Positions 35,782 through 45,117 of a DNA stretch of 64,000 bases are shown piece after piece (the first letter of the stretch is position 1; every line of letters begins with the position of its first letter). Position numbers and translations under genes: made by a program. This DNA comes from Phycisphaerae bacterium (GTDB lineage: Bacteria > Planctomycetota > Phycisphaerae > Phycisphaerales > UBA1924). The stretch is from the NCBI GenBank assembly GCA_030429705.1, contig JAUIES010000004.1:62001-126000 (forward strand). Reading direction: 5' to 3'. Below the pieces are notes generated by a model that searched no databases, was not told the origin of the DNA, and worked only from the letters and a program-made list of their open reading frames with translations.

Positions 35782-37902
35782 TCACGGGCAGCCAGATTCG
35801 AATTCGCCAAGATAACCGATCACATCGAACACATCGAACACCTCGTCGCCGGTGAAGTCGGCAACTGAATTTTGCTCGAAGAACGCATCGAGGAACGCCA
35901 TGACATCGAAGAAGTCCAGCACGCCAAAGGGCTCAGCGAGGTCTGCTCGGCAGGCTGTTGATCGCTTGTGCACGATTCCCCCCCAAATACCGACGGCCCA
36001 GACATTGCCGTCCACAACCGCCAGTCCATTGTGGGCCGACTGAAAGTCCGTAAATGGATGTGCCAAGCCGGGTGTGTACCCGATCGTCCAGTTTAGTCCG
36101 CCATCCGTCGTGCGCCGGACGATGTCCCTGTTGAGCTCGTCATGGCCGCAAAGGTAGGCCTCGTTTTCGCTGACCACGACGATGTCCGTGTAAGTTGCGT
36201 CGAAAGTATCTGCCACAGTCTGTTCTTCCCATGTGTCGCCGCCATCGGTGGTTCGAAGGATGAGCCCGTAGCTCCCGATGATCCAGCCGGTTTCCGGAGT
36301 GGCGAATCGCACACGCCTGTAGACGGGGCGTGGAAGACGAACAATGTTGGGCGTTCGGTCCCATGTCAACCCGCCATCTTGGGTCCGCAAGGCGATATTT
36401 GGGCTGCCGACAATCCACCCGTTCAAATCGTCGTGAAAGTAGAAGTCGTACACGATGTCGCCCGCGTCGAAAACATATGGGATGTTGGCGTTGATTGAGG
36501 ACCACGAAGTCCCCCCGTCAGCCGTCTTGTAGATCTTCGGACCGCCAGCCTCCAGGTTGAATTTGTAATAGACACCGGGATCGCCCACATAAATACGCCC
36601 ACCGGGCCAGGATTCGTTCTGATCAGCGAGCACCCAGTTTTCGCCGCCATCATTGGTGATAATGAGGTTCCCTCTGTTCCATCGCATGGCGGCGTGGTCC
36701 GGACTAAATGGGTATACATCCGAAGGACCAGTCGAGAAAATGGCCTGGAACGGCGTTAACGATGGTCCGGGCTGATGTTTCCAGGTATCGCCGCCATCAG
36801 TTGTGTGCAGGATCGTCCCGCCGCCGGATACCCACCCGTCAAGGGCGGTCGCAAACCCGACCCTGCGGAGGTCGTTGCCTGATCCGCTGGAGATCTGGGA
36901 CCAAGAGGCTCCGGAATCATGTGATGCGGCTACAAATCCAAACTCGCCGCCGAGGAAGATACTGTGACCGACGACATCGATCGCGGTGAAGTAGTCGTGG
37001 TCGATCTGTGCCGCGTTGTTGACTGTCCAGGACATGCCACCATCCGTCGTCACCGCGGGGGCGCCAAACTGCATGAACCCGAATGCATGTTGCGGATCGG
37101 TGAAGACCGCGTCGCGCGGCGTTCCGGGCGAAGAGGACTCCCAAGTCTGTCCAGCATTGGTCGTCTGGTGAATTGAGAATCGGGTCTCAGTGTCTTGAAA
37201 AGTGGTCACGACGGCGTGGTCGTAAGAGAACACTTCGAGGACATCCGACTGAATCGTGACCGTCGGTGGCATCGGCACGGGGCTCCATGTTTGTCCGCCG
37301 TCGTTGGTTCGCACAAAAGTGTGATCTTCGAGCGCTGCCCACCCGATGTTGGCGTCTGCGAAGCGCCACGAATCGAGGTCGAATCGTCCAAGGTAGTTCC
37401 AGCTGTTCCCGCCATCCGAAGTTCTGTACAAGTATGAGAAAGTGAGCGAGGGGCGTGTGGAGAGGTATCCGACAGTGCCATCGATAAACTGAACTTGAGT
37501 CGCCCCCACCGCGTTGGGGTTGCCTGTGGGTTCATCCGGGATGTTTGAACGAGTCCACGAATCCCAGGCGTTTTCGGTTTTGTAGATTGCACTTCCAGCC
37601 ACCCAGCCATGCGTCTGGTCCAGCATGTCGATGGTGTTGAATGTCTCAAAGGCATCGAGGATGATGGTTTTCCAGGATGCTCCTCCATCTGATGTGCCGA
37701 ACAGACCGCCCCAGGATGCATAACTCGCGGTCACCCACCCGCGATCGGATGAGTCGAAGTCGATGTCTGTGATGTTCATGTCAGTTGGTGAAGGACCCTG
37801 ACGAGTCCACTCGTCGGTGACCATTTGCCCATGGGCCTCGCAGCCGACAATTGTCCAGGCTGCGGCTCCGATGAGGAAGCATCTGGTTGATGTGGCAATC
37901 AT
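35782..37902 (-). CDS. Exported BNR/Ycf48-like beta-propeller protein with GC-type dockerin
   Basis: The 706-residue protein starts with a signal peptide (AHG|QM region; an IVGC stretch could be a lipobox). About ten repeats of the type TSDGGASW, TTDGGDTW and RTNDGGQTW with GWV/GWI strands mark a BNR (Asp-box) or Ycf48-like propeller, as in sialidases and photosystem-II assembly factors. I see no sialidase catalytic residues, so a binding role is more likely. The C-terminal tail has FGVLDFFDVMAFL and VFDVFDVIGYL, ending SGCP; its first loop is the degenerate AEPFG type. GAAAGGAC precedes ATG 37902. It is flanked on both sides by REPIN copies. Confidence 0.82.
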   Translation of the reverse strand: MIATSTRCFLIGAAAWTIVGCEAHGQMVTDEWTRQGPSPTDMNITDIDFDSSDRGWVTASYASWGGLFGTSDGGASWKTIILDAFETFNTIDMLDQTHGWVAGSAIYKTENAWDSWTRSNIPDEPTGNPNAVGATQVQFIDGTVGYLSTRPSLTFSYLYRTSDGGNSWNYLGRFDLDSWRFADANIGWAALEDHTFVRTNDGGQTWSPVPMPPTVTIQSDVLEVFSYDHAVVTTFQDTETRFSIHQTTNAGQTWESSSPGTPRDAVFTDPQHAFGFMQFGAPAVTTDGGMSWTVNNAAQIDHDYFTAIDVVGHSIFLGGEFGFVAASHDSGASWSQISSGSGNDLRRVGFATALDGWVSGGGTILHTTDGGDTWKHQPGPSLTPFQAIFSTGPSDVYPFSPDHAAMRWNRGNLIITNDGGENWVLADQNESWPGGRIYVGDPGVYYKFNLEAGGPKIYKTADGGTSWSSINANIPYVFDAGDIVYDFYFHDDLNGWIVGSPNIALRTQDGGLTWDRTPNIVRLPRPVYRRVRFATPETGWIIGSYGLILRTTDGGDTWEEQTVADTFDATYTDIVVVSENEAYLCGHDELNRDIVRRTTDGGLNWTIGYTPGLAHPFTDFQSAHNGLAVVDGNVWAVGIWGGIVHKRSTACRADLAEPFGVLDFFDVMAFLDAFFEQNSVADFTGDEVFDVFDVIGYLGEFESGCP

Positions 37903-38125
37903 GGGTGTCCTTTCTTCAGTTCGTCTTCAATGCGCATGTGTGCAGGCTTGTTTGTCGTGGTGCGGCCTGACCAATCGCGTCATGGACAGGCAGGCCGAAT
38001 CGTCCAGTAACTGCTGCAAAAGGTGTGCCAGACCTCCTTCGACTGGTTCAGACCTGTTTGCCGATTGGGTTGATTGACTGAGTGGCTTATCCCAGCCATC
38101 CTAGGAAATATTGGCCGGTTAACGA
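37903..38125. other. Divergent intergenic region, no gene seen
   Basis: This stretch, together with the REPIN at 38126-38200 and the 42 bp after it, separates the minus-strand propeller gene from the plus-strand hypothetical gene (340 bp in all). It should hold both promoters, but I see no convincing hexamer pair and no small gene. Confidence 0.5.
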
Positions 38126-38200
38126 GTGCCACTCATCCGTCTTCGGGTCAGTGAGTGTTCCGTCCGTCAGAGCACTGACCTGAAGACAGGTCAGTGGCAC
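38126..38200. repeat. REPIN-like element, copy 2
   Basis: 73 of 75 bases match copy 1. The two differences fall in the left stem (GAC to CAT), producing one mismatch and one wobble pair; the right hairpin (38173-38200) is intact. It lies in a divergent intergenic region 43 bp before the next gene. Confidence 0.85.
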
Positions 38201-38242
38201 GGGGTGTGGAGACTCGGCGACGGATTGATCTAGGATACAGCC

Positions 38243-38698
38243 ATGAACGACGCCATCCCGACGCAAGCCGACTGGGAGAGTGAGTCATGGGACCTGGATA
38301 CCCAACAAGCGCACCGGCAATTCGGCGGCAAGTCGTTTGAGGAAGCCATCGAACTGTTCAAAGAAAACGCCATCCACTATCAGGAGGATGTGTGTTTCAT
38401 GCCTCGGGCTTGTTTCCCTTTTTATGCGAGAGCATACATGGCGTATCTCCTCTCGGATGCGAGCAAAGACGACAGCGATGGGGCAAATTGCTTCTTCGGG
38501 TTCGTGAAGATACGGGCCGAGGAAATCGTTCGAACCGGATCGTTGTATTTGGCCGTTGCCGACACGCTCCGACACATTGCAACACGGCAAGACTGGTATG
38601 ACGCTGACCAGTCAATCTATGGGAGTTTTGTTGAGCATGCGGATGAAGCGCTCGCGCGACTGCGAAGCTTTTTCCTTTACGGCCAAGTCGAACCATGA
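38243..38698 (+). CDS. Hypothetical protein, 151 residues
   Basis: I do not recognise this family. The sequence is soluble, acidic and helical, with several aromatic residues (PRACFPFYARAYMAYLL, LRHIATRQDWYDADQSIYG). It lacks a signal peptide and membrane helix. It starts at ATG 38243 directly after the second REPIN, and its codon usage looks like neighbouring genes. The product could be a small cytoplasmic adaptor; no function is proposed. Confidence 0.6.
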   Translation: MNDAIPTQADWESESWDLDTQQAHRQFGGKSFEEAIELFKENAIHYQEDVCFMPRACFPFYARAYMAYLLSDASKDDSDGANCFFGFVKIRAEEIVRTGSLYLAVADTLRHIATRQDWYDADQSIYGSFVEHADEALARLRSFFLYGQVEP

Positions 38699-38754
38699 CC
38701 ACAATGACATGACCAGACCACCCGCCTGCGTACCACTCCGCGTCTCCGAGTTCG

Positions 38755-39600
38755 CTATTGCTCCCGCTTATCGCGTGTGAGTTGTGCGTACGCATTGTGA
38801 CTATGGATTGACTCAAAGTTTTCGGAGTTGATGCTGAACCAGGTGATGCGGTCGTCGTCTTCGAGGCGCAGCGCGAGGTCGCGGACGATATCTTCGACGA
38901 ACTTGGGGTTGTCGAACGCTTTCTCGGTGACATGCTTCTCGTCGGGCCGCTTGAGGACAGCCCACACCGGGTATGAAGCGGCGCTCTCAAGGTGCGTGAC
39001 GAGATCTTCAATCCAGAGGTTGCCCTTGAAGCGGACGGCGGCCTCGATGCGGCAGCGCTGGTTGTGGGCGCCGTACTCCGAGATCTCCTTAGAGCACGGG
39101 CACAGGCTGGTCGCGGGGGCCGAGACGCGGACGACGAAGTCTTCCTTGCAGTTTGCGGTGCATTCGAAAGTCACTTCGTAGTTCATCAGGCCTTTTTGAC
39201 CCGTGACCGGGGCAGCCTTGTTGATGAAGTAGGTGAAACTCGCTTCAAAGTGAGCCTCTTTGGCTTCGAGGCGTTCCTTGATCGCGCGCGTGATCTCGGG
39301 GATGCGGTCGGGCGTGACGGGCTTGCCCGCATGATCGTTGAGCACTTCGAGGAAGCGGCTCATGTGCGTGCCCTTCTGCGTGTGCGGCAGAGCGACGAAC
39401 ATGTTAATCGTGGCGATGGTGGCTTGCTCACCGCCATCAGGCGTTCGCAGGATCATCGGGTAGACGACTTCCTTGACACCGACTTTGTCGATCGCGACCT
39501 GCCGTGCGTCGGATGATGCCTGGACATCGGGCATGGTGCTCGGCGCGTCGGTGGGGGACGGCGTCGAAGTTGTTGTTTCTTTCGTTGCGTGCATAGTCAT
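38755..39600 (-). CDS. folE2: GTP cyclohydrolase IB
   Basis: The 281-residue enzyme converts GTP to dihydroneopterin triphosphate, the first step of folate (and queuosine) synthesis. Family signs: a Met-rich low-complexity tail followed by VGVKEVVYPMIL, the active-site Cys in SLCPCSKEIS (Cys167), GAHNQR, and the C-terminal SINSENFESIHSHNAYA. FolE2 enzymes use manganese and can replace the zinc enzyme FolE. The N-terminal ~30 residues (Thr/Ser/Pro-rich) look disordered, so ATG codons slightly inside are also possible. It is a single-gene unit on the minus strand. Confidence 0.95.
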   Translation of the reverse strand: MTMHATKETTTSTPSPTDAPSTMPDVQASSDARQVAIDKVGVKEVVYPMILRTPDGGEQATIATINMFVALPHTQKGTHMSRFLEVLNDHAGKPVTPDRIPEITRAIKERLEAKEAHFEASFTYFINKAAPVTGQKGLMNYEVTFECTANCKEDFVVRVSAPATSLCPCSKEISEYGAHNQRCRIEAAVRFKGNLWIEDLVTHLESAASYPVWAVLKRPDEKHVTEKAFDNPKFVEDIVRDLALRLEDDDRITWFSINSENFESIHSHNAYAQLTRDKREQ

Positions 39601-39666
39601 CCTCTCGTCGTCGCCGACAGCATGGCCCTTGGGGTCGCATGTGTGCGTGAGTTCTGTCTCTCGTTG

Positions 39667-40542
39667 TTACGAAGTCGTGCTGGCTGCGGGTCTGGATGCA
39701 GACTCTTCGACTTTTCCGATTGAAGCAGCCGTCCATGCCATACCGATGGGAACGCCGAGCAGCATCCCGGCTGCCCAGTCAAGTGGCTGAACGACCAGTG
39801 CTCCCGGCATGGTGGCATTGATGAAGGCTTTTTCGAGATGCTCGGCTCCTGGAGCAATAAACCCGATCAGTGGCGCGACTATTCCCGCCACGAGCAGTGC
39901 GAGAAAGGGTGCGAACCAGACCGGGCGGTCAGCACCCATCGCGGCGATGACCATGGGCGTGACCACGCCGGCACCGATCGCACCGGCGACCGCTGCCATC
40001 AACGCCTGCCCCCGAGCACCGCTGAATCCCACGATCCACGCGAGCGCGATCGCTGCGGCTGCTCCGGCGAGGATGCCCACGAATATGGGCGGCTGCATCA
40101 GGTCTTTTTTAGTCGATGATTTGGTAGCCGCGGGTTTGGTGTCCAATGCCATCTTGTGGATGAACATGACACCCGCGAGGCAAACGGCTCCGAGGAGGGC
40201 GGCTTCGACCGCGACGGTGAGCAGGGTTGAGGATGAACCAGAAAACCGCCAGACCTTGGTCAGGTCACCGGTGCCCCAAGCGACCCAGGCGAGCATGAGC
40301 CCGGCGGAAAGGGTGCCGGTGCGTTCGCCGAGCATTTTGCCAGCGATTGCGCCATAGAGGAGGGCCACAGCCACGCATATCACGCCGAGGACAAGCCCGA
40401 GCAGAGGGGTTGTGCCCACGAGGAGTGTGACATCCGGCCCGCCATCAACTGCGCGCAGGTCACCGATCAGCCCGCTCAACAGCGGCCCGATGATGAATAG
40501 CGCAAGGCAAGGCAACACCCATCGTCCAACGGCTCGTACCAT
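39667..40542 (-). CDS. Polytopic membrane protein, unknown
   Basis: The 291-residue protein consists almost wholly of hydrophobic helices, about eight, separated by one charged cytoplasmic loop (DTKPAATKSSTKKD, about 135-148). Gly/Ala-rich helices such as GILAGAAAAIALAWIVGFSG suggest tight packing. I do not recognise a family. Divergent from another membrane protein gene with only 52 bp between start codons. Confidence 0.65.
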   Translation of the reverse strand: MVRAVGRWVLPCLALFIIGPLLSGLIGDLRAVDGGPDVTLLVGTTPLLGLVLGVICVAVALLYGAIAGKMLGERTGTLSAGLMLAWVAWGTGDLTKVWRFSGSSSTLLTVAVEAALLGAVCLAGVMFIHKMALDTKPAATKSSTKKDLMQPPIFVGILAGAAAAIALAWIVGFSGARGQALMAAVAGAIGAGVVTPMVIAAMGADRPVWFAPFLALLVAGIVAPLIGFIAPGAEHLEKAFINATMPGALVVQPLDWAAGMLLGVPIGMAWTAASIGKVEESASRPAASTTS

Positions 40543-40594
40543 GTGGCCAGATCATGCGCCCCAAAGGGGCCAATGGCAAGCGCAGGGAGGCTTC

Positions 40595-41734
40595 ATGTCG
40601 AGCAACCATCACGAAACACGCCCGCCGCGTCACCCCGATTTGACGCTGACAGACCTGACAGATGCCCTTCTTTGGCCTCGGCTGTTCGATGCGGGGCGGT
40701 TGGCGATGCGACCGGAGCGGATGTTTTTTGGCTTGTTGACGGTCGTTTTGATTGGATTGCTCGGATCCATGAGCCTCTTGTGGAGTGACGAACCTTCATT
40801 CGGTCAGTCGCTCGGAGCGCTGCTGGGGGCTCTGAGCGAAGCAATCGGTTCATGGATGGGTCGCCTGTCGATCGCGCAGCCTTGGGATGTTCACCTGGGT
40901 GAACTCGCTGGGAATCTTGCTGTGGTGTGGCAGGAAGCGGTGACGCTGACGACGGTGTCGTTCCCGGTGAGTTCGATTGTTCTTGGCTTACCCATGTTGG
41001 CGGTGGGATTGATCGGCTGGGCAGCGATTGCTCGCTCGGCGGCGTGGGAGTTCGGCATCGGAGTCACGGAGTCCGGACCGGTGTTGCTGGCGGTCGCGGT
41101 GCGTCGATTGCCGACGCTACTGGGTGCGGTGCTGGGGCTACCTGTGTTTGTCGGCGTTGTTGCACTTGGCATGGGCATCGTCGGATGGTTGCTCATCGGG
41201 CTGCCGGTGCTTGATGTGCTCGGTGCGCTACTTTTCGGTGCGGCTTTGCTCGTGGCGTTGGTGTTGGTGCCGGTTCTGGCGGCGTGGGCGCTCGGGTTCC
41301 CGATGCTTGCACCTGCGGTGATGTGCGAAGGGCCGGACACTTTTGAAGCCATCCAACGCGGCATGGCGTTCGTGTTCGGGCGACCGATCCGGTTTGTGAT
41401 TTACAGCTTGACCCTCATCGCACTTGGCGCGGTGCTGGTGGGTGTGCTTGTGTTACTTCTCGCGGGGGCGGATGCGCTCGCGACCGGCGCGATGGCAATG
41501 TTCCTTGATGAATCGCGGGCTGCGGTGGTGACAGGCATCGCAACGGATGATCTAGAAGGAACTGCGGTCGTTGCTGCACGCATTATCTCGTTCTGGAAGG
41601 CGACGGCCACGCTCATTCTTGGTTCGTTTGTCGTCAGTTACTTCGCTTCTGCATCGTCGGTTCTCTACCTGTTACTTCGCAAACTGAACGATGGGCAAGA
41701 CCCGGGCGATCTTGCTGCCGAAATCCGGCATTAG
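40595..41734 (+). CDS. Polytopic membrane protein, unknown
   Basis: 379 residues with about six hydrophobic helices; the segment MCEGPDTFEAIQRGMAFVFG between helices resembles the conserved loop of DUF4013/glycerophosphodiester-type membrane proteins, but I cannot name a family confidently. ATG 40595 is preceded by GGGAGG, which decides the start over the longer open frame from 40412. Its 5' end faces the other membrane protein gene (divergent), so the two may share a promoter region. Confidence 0.65.
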   Translation: MSSNHHETRPPRHPDLTLTDLTDALLWPRLFDAGRLAMRPERMFFGLLTVVLIGLLGSMSLLWSDEPSFGQSLGALLGALSEAIGSWMGRLSIAQPWDVHLGELAGNLAVVWQEAVTLTTVSFPVSSIVLGLPMLAVGLIGWAAIARSAAWEFGIGVTESGPVLLAVAVRRLPTLLGAVLGLPVFVGVVALGMGIVGWLLIGLPVLDVLGALLFGAALLVALVLVPVLAAWALGFPMLAPAVMCEGPDTFEAIQRGMAFVFGRPIRFVIYSLTLIALGAVLVGVLVLLLAGADALATGAMAMFLDESRAAVVTGIATDDLEGTAVVAARIISFWKATATLILGSFVVSYFASASSVLYLLLRKLNDGQDPGDLAAEIRH

Positions 41735-41845
41735 TTGCTTGAAGATGCGTATTTGATGGTCTCCTGATCGCTCGATCGTGCTGGCTGCGGGCAACCACGA
41801 GTTGCGGTATGCTGCTCGTCACGAAGCACAAGGAGTCTCGCTATT

Positions 41846-43459
41846 TTGACGCTATTTTCAATCGCCGCACCAACAGCGCAACAGTCTTCAATTCCAGGAT
41901 TTGGCTGGAAGGTGCTTGCAATCGCTCTGTATGCAGCGGTCTTGCTCGCCATCGGATACATCGCGTCGCGGCGGATGACCAACATTCGCGACTACTTTGT
42001 GAGTAATAAGAAACTCGGGTTCATTCATGTCGCGTTCAGCGCGCGTGCGACGGGTGAATCGGCGTGGCTACTGCTCGGACTGACGGGCATGGGGTACGCC
42101 TTGGGCGCTCATGCGTTCTGGGTCGTTCTCGGCGAGATGCTGGGGGTGGGCGGGGCTTGGTTGTTCATGTCGCGTCGATTCAAGCGATTGACCGACCGCT
42201 ATGACTCGGTGACGGTGCCCGACTATCTGGAGTCACGATTCCGCGACCCCGGGCATTGGCTTCGCATCATCGCGGCAGGAGCATTGCTGGTGTTTGTCCC
42301 GATCTATGCGGGCGCCCAGGTTTATGCTGCGGGCGGAGCGTTCTTTGATTTCCTCGGGATCAACCACTATGTCGGCGCGACGATCGGCTTTGTGATCGTG
42401 CTCGTGTACATCACACAAGGGGGGTTTACTGCAGTAGTGTGGTCTGATGTCTTTCAGGGGGCATTGATGTTTCTCGGGTTGGTGGTGCTTCCGTTCGTGG
42501 CGCTTGCGCACGCTGGCGGGTTGATGGCAATCACCGAGTCGCTGCGGGCGATCGACCCGAATCTGCTCACCTTGCACGGGCCGGACCAGACCACTGCGGA
42601 TGGCGCAACGCTGTCAGGCTGGAACTACTTGAGCATCTTCAGTGTGATCGGGCTTGCCGGTATTGGGATCGGGTTCTGGGGCTCGCCGCAGATCTTCGTC
42701 CGGTTCATCTCACTCAAGTCAGAGAAAGAGATCGTGCCCGGTGCTGCGACTGCTTTGACCTGGACGCTGCTCGCAGACTCCGGTGCCGTGTTGATCGGAA
42801 TTTTTGGGCGGGCGTTGTTCAATACCGAGATTGGGGCTGACAAAGAGGCGGTGCTGCCATACATGGCTGAAACGCTCTTGCATGCTCTGTTCACCGGGTT
42901 GTTCATCGCGATGGTGCTCTCAGCGATCATGTCGACGATCGATTCGTTGCTGATCATCGCATCGTCCGCAGGCGTGCGCGATTACTGGCAGAAGATCCGC
43001 CATCCGGAGATGTCTGATCAACAACTCGTATCGCTCAGCCGCAAGGTGACTGTGGTGTTGTCCTTGATCGCATTCGGGGTCGGCATGGGGATCCTCGCGT
43101 ATGACAAGGACAACCCGATCTTCTGGATTGTGATATTCGGTTGGTCAGGGATCGCTGCGACTTTCTGCCCGGTGATGATCCTGAGTTTGTATTGGTCGAA
43201 ACTGACGGCTTTGGGTGCGAAGTGGGCCATGGTTGCCGGTTTCCTCGCGGTGCCGATTCTGAAGTTTGCAGCCCCGCCATTGATGGAAGCGGTCGGGTTT
43301 GCCGATGGCCCGACTATTCTGGGTGCGCTCGATGTCCTGCCTCCCGCGTTTGCGATCGGTTTTACGACGGCGATCGTGGTGAGCATGTTCGACAAGCAGG
43401 GCCAATCGCGGCTGGAGGGTGTTGCCGAGGAGATCCGCGACGCTGGTCGTCGATTGTGA
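41846..43459 (+). CDS. Sodium/solute symporter (SSS, PutP-like)
   Basis: The 537-residue protein has around 13 transmembrane helices and the SSS-family landmarks: ARATGESAWLLLGLTGMGYALG (TM2, sodium site region), YDSVTVPDYLESRF, and GGFTAVVWSDVFQG. It most resembles sodium:proline symporters (PutP). The TTG start at 41846 is preceded by AAGGAG ten bases away; there is no better start before the first helix. Genes next door give no hint of substrate. Single-gene unit. Confidence 0.88.
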   Translation: MTLFSIAAPTAQQSSIPGFGWKVLAIALYAAVLLAIGYIASRRMTNIRDYFVSNKKLGFIHVAFSARATGESAWLLLGLTGMGYALGAHAFWVVLGEMLGVGGAWLFMSRRFKRLTDRYDSVTVPDYLESRFRDPGHWLRIIAAGALLVFVPIYAGAQVYAAGGAFFDFLGINHYVGATIGFVIVLVYITQGGFTAVVWSDVFQGALMFLGLVVLPFVALAHAGGLMAITESLRAIDPNLLTLHGPDQTTADGATLSGWNYLSIFSVIGLAGIGIGFWGSPQIFVRFISLKSEKEIVPGAATALTWTLLADSGAVLIGIFGRALFNTEIGADKEAVLPYMAETLLHALFTGLFIAMVLSAIMSTIDSLLIIASSAGVRDYWQKIRHPEMSDQQLVSLSRKVTVVLSLIAFGVGMGILAYDKDNPIFWIVIFGWSGIAATFCPVMILSLYWSKLTALGAKWAMVAGFLAVPILKFAAPPLMEAVGFADGPTILGALDVLPPAFAIGFTTAIVVSMFDKQGQSRLEGVAEEIRDAGRRL

Positions 43460-43599
43460 ATGATCGTCCGACATTCAGGTGTAGATGGTCCTGAATGGGT
43501 CGATATTGTCTTGGTTGCTTCCTAGACTTTCAATAGTTCTTGAAAATATGGCTCCTTGAGTTCAATTTGGCCCATGCGCACCGCTGGACGGAGTGACCG

Positions 43600-45117
43600 A
43601 TGACAACGATCTACACGCCACCACCTGAGTTTGGTCATCTGGATGCGACTGATGATGGTTTGCTCAGCGATGTTGCGCGCGGTGCTGCCCGATTGACAGC
43701 GGAGCAAGGTCTCGAACTGCTACGCGGTGTGTCAACGCACACGCTTGGACGCTTTGCAGATGCTCGGTGCCGATCGATCCACGGCGATCGGCTGCGCACC
43801 TATGTCATTGATCGCAACATCAACTACACCAATGTGTGTACCGCGAAGTGCACCTTCTGTGCCTTCCGCCGCAGTCTGGGCGACAGCGACGCGTACACAC
43901 TCGAACACGAAAAAATCTATGACAAAATCGCCGAGATTCAAGCGCTCGGCGGAACGCAGATTCTCATGCAAGGGGGGATGAATCCGGAGTTGTCCCTCGA
44001 CTGGTATCTCGAACTTCTCTCCGGCATCCACGAGCGGTTCCCAGGGATTCATATCCACGCGTTCAGCCCGCCCGAGTTTATTGAGTTTGTGAACTTTTTC
44101 GACCCGCCCGGTGCGACGCTCGAAGACAAGATTCGCTGGGTGATGGTTCGGCTTCGTGAGGCCGGTCTGGATTCCTTGCCCGGTGGGGGGGGCGAGATTT
44201 TCGCGCCGGCTGTGCGCAGCAAGATCGGGCTCGGCAAATGCACCGCCGAAGCGTGGCTGACCTGTATGTATGTCGCTCATTCGCTTGGCATGTTTACAAG
44301 CGCCACGATGATGTTTGGGCATATCGAGGGGCACGCCGACCGGATTCACCACATGCACCTTGTGCGCCAATGGCAGGACCGGGCGTTGCGTGACTTTGGT
44401 GCGCCGTCGATGACCGACTCTGCAGTCGGGCCGACCGTTGAGCCGCGGACAACAGAGCAAAAATCGCTCGACGAACAGTATCCGGCTCCGATGCGTGCTC
44501 GGGCGCTCCCCGGTGGGCATTACACCGCGTTCATTTCGTGGCCGTTCCAGCGCGAGAATACGCCGCTCGGTCGGTTGCGTGACTGGGGGCAGGATCCTGC
44601 TGATCTTGAAAAGTTTGGACCGGCGTTTCCTGGTGATGTCGCGGCTCGGCTCGATGGCACCGGCACGAAGGACCTGCATCCGGAGTTCGGGCGTCGGCTT
44701 CGTATGGCTGGCGCGGTCGAATACCTGCGCACGCAGGCGACAAGCCGATTGTTCCTCGACAACATCTATTCGATCGGTGCGAGTTGGGTCACGATGGGGC
44801 CGCACATCGGGCAGTTGGGGTTGCTCTATGGTGCGAACGACATGGGCAGCGTCATGCTCGAAGAAAATGTTGTGTCGAGTGCCGGAACAACCTATTGCCT
44901 TGATGAATCGGTGTTGTGCCGTTTGATCCGCGATGCCGGATTCCTGCCGGCTCAGCGAAACAACACCTATGACATTATCGACATCAAAAGCGGCGAGCGT
45001 GCACCGGATGAAGCCGTCACCGACTGGTCGCAGCACCGCGCCCAGCGCATGCACGCAGAAGCAGCCGACACGCACGCAGCAGCGTTGACGGTCGGTGCGT
45101 CAGATGCTGATGCGTGA
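43600..45117 (+). CDS. mqnC: Cyclic dehypoxanthinyl futalosine synthase
   Basis: This radical-SAM enzyme of the futalosine route to menaquinone forms cyclic dehypoxanthinyl futalosine. The [4Fe-4S] motif CTAKCTFC uses Cys80/84/87; typical stretches are DRNINYTNVC, GGTQILMQGGMNPELSLDWY, DSLPGGGGEI, SATMMFGHIE and ASWVTMGPHIGQLGL. At 505 residues it is much longer than the family (about 370): extra segments lie at about 262-304 (before GGHYTAFISW) and 325-368, plus a C-terminal tail. ATG 43600 has GGAG upstream. The other menaquinone genes (mqnA, mqnD, mqnE) are not in the window. Confidence 0.9.
   Translation: MTTIYTPPPEFGHLDATDDGLLSDVARGAARLTAEQGLELLRGVSTHTLGRFADARCRSIHGDRLRTYVIDRNINYTNVCTAKCTFCAFRRSLGDSDAYTLEHEKIYDKIAEIQALGGTQILMQGGMNPELSLDWYLELLSGIHERFPGIHIHAFSPPEFIEFVNFFDPPGATLEDKIRWVMVRLREAGLDSLPGGGGEIFAPAVRSKIGLGKCTAEAWLTCMYVAHSLGMFTSATMMFGHIEGHADRIHHMHLVRQWQDRALRDFGAPSMTDSAVGPTVEPRTTEQKSLDEQYPAPMRARALPGGHYTAFISWPFQRENTPLGRLRDWGQDPADLEKFGPAFPGDVAARLDGTGTKDLHPEFGRRLRMAGAVEYLRTQATSRLFLDNIYSIGASWVTMGPHIGQLGLLYGANDMGSVMLEENVVSSAGTTYCLDESVLCRLIRDAGFLPAQRNNTYDIIDIKSGERAPDEAVTDWSQHRAQRMHAEAADTHAAALTVGASDADA

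Noticed and set aside
43472-43497. Hairpin CATTCAGG/CCTGAATG after the symporter gene as a terminator
   Set aside because: The stem is perfect, but no T-run follows on either strand, so it is not a convincing Rho-independent terminator.
43732-45075. 447-codon minus-strand open frame inside mqnC
   Set aside because: The plus-strand frame has all MqnC motifs; the antisense frame has none and no start signals.
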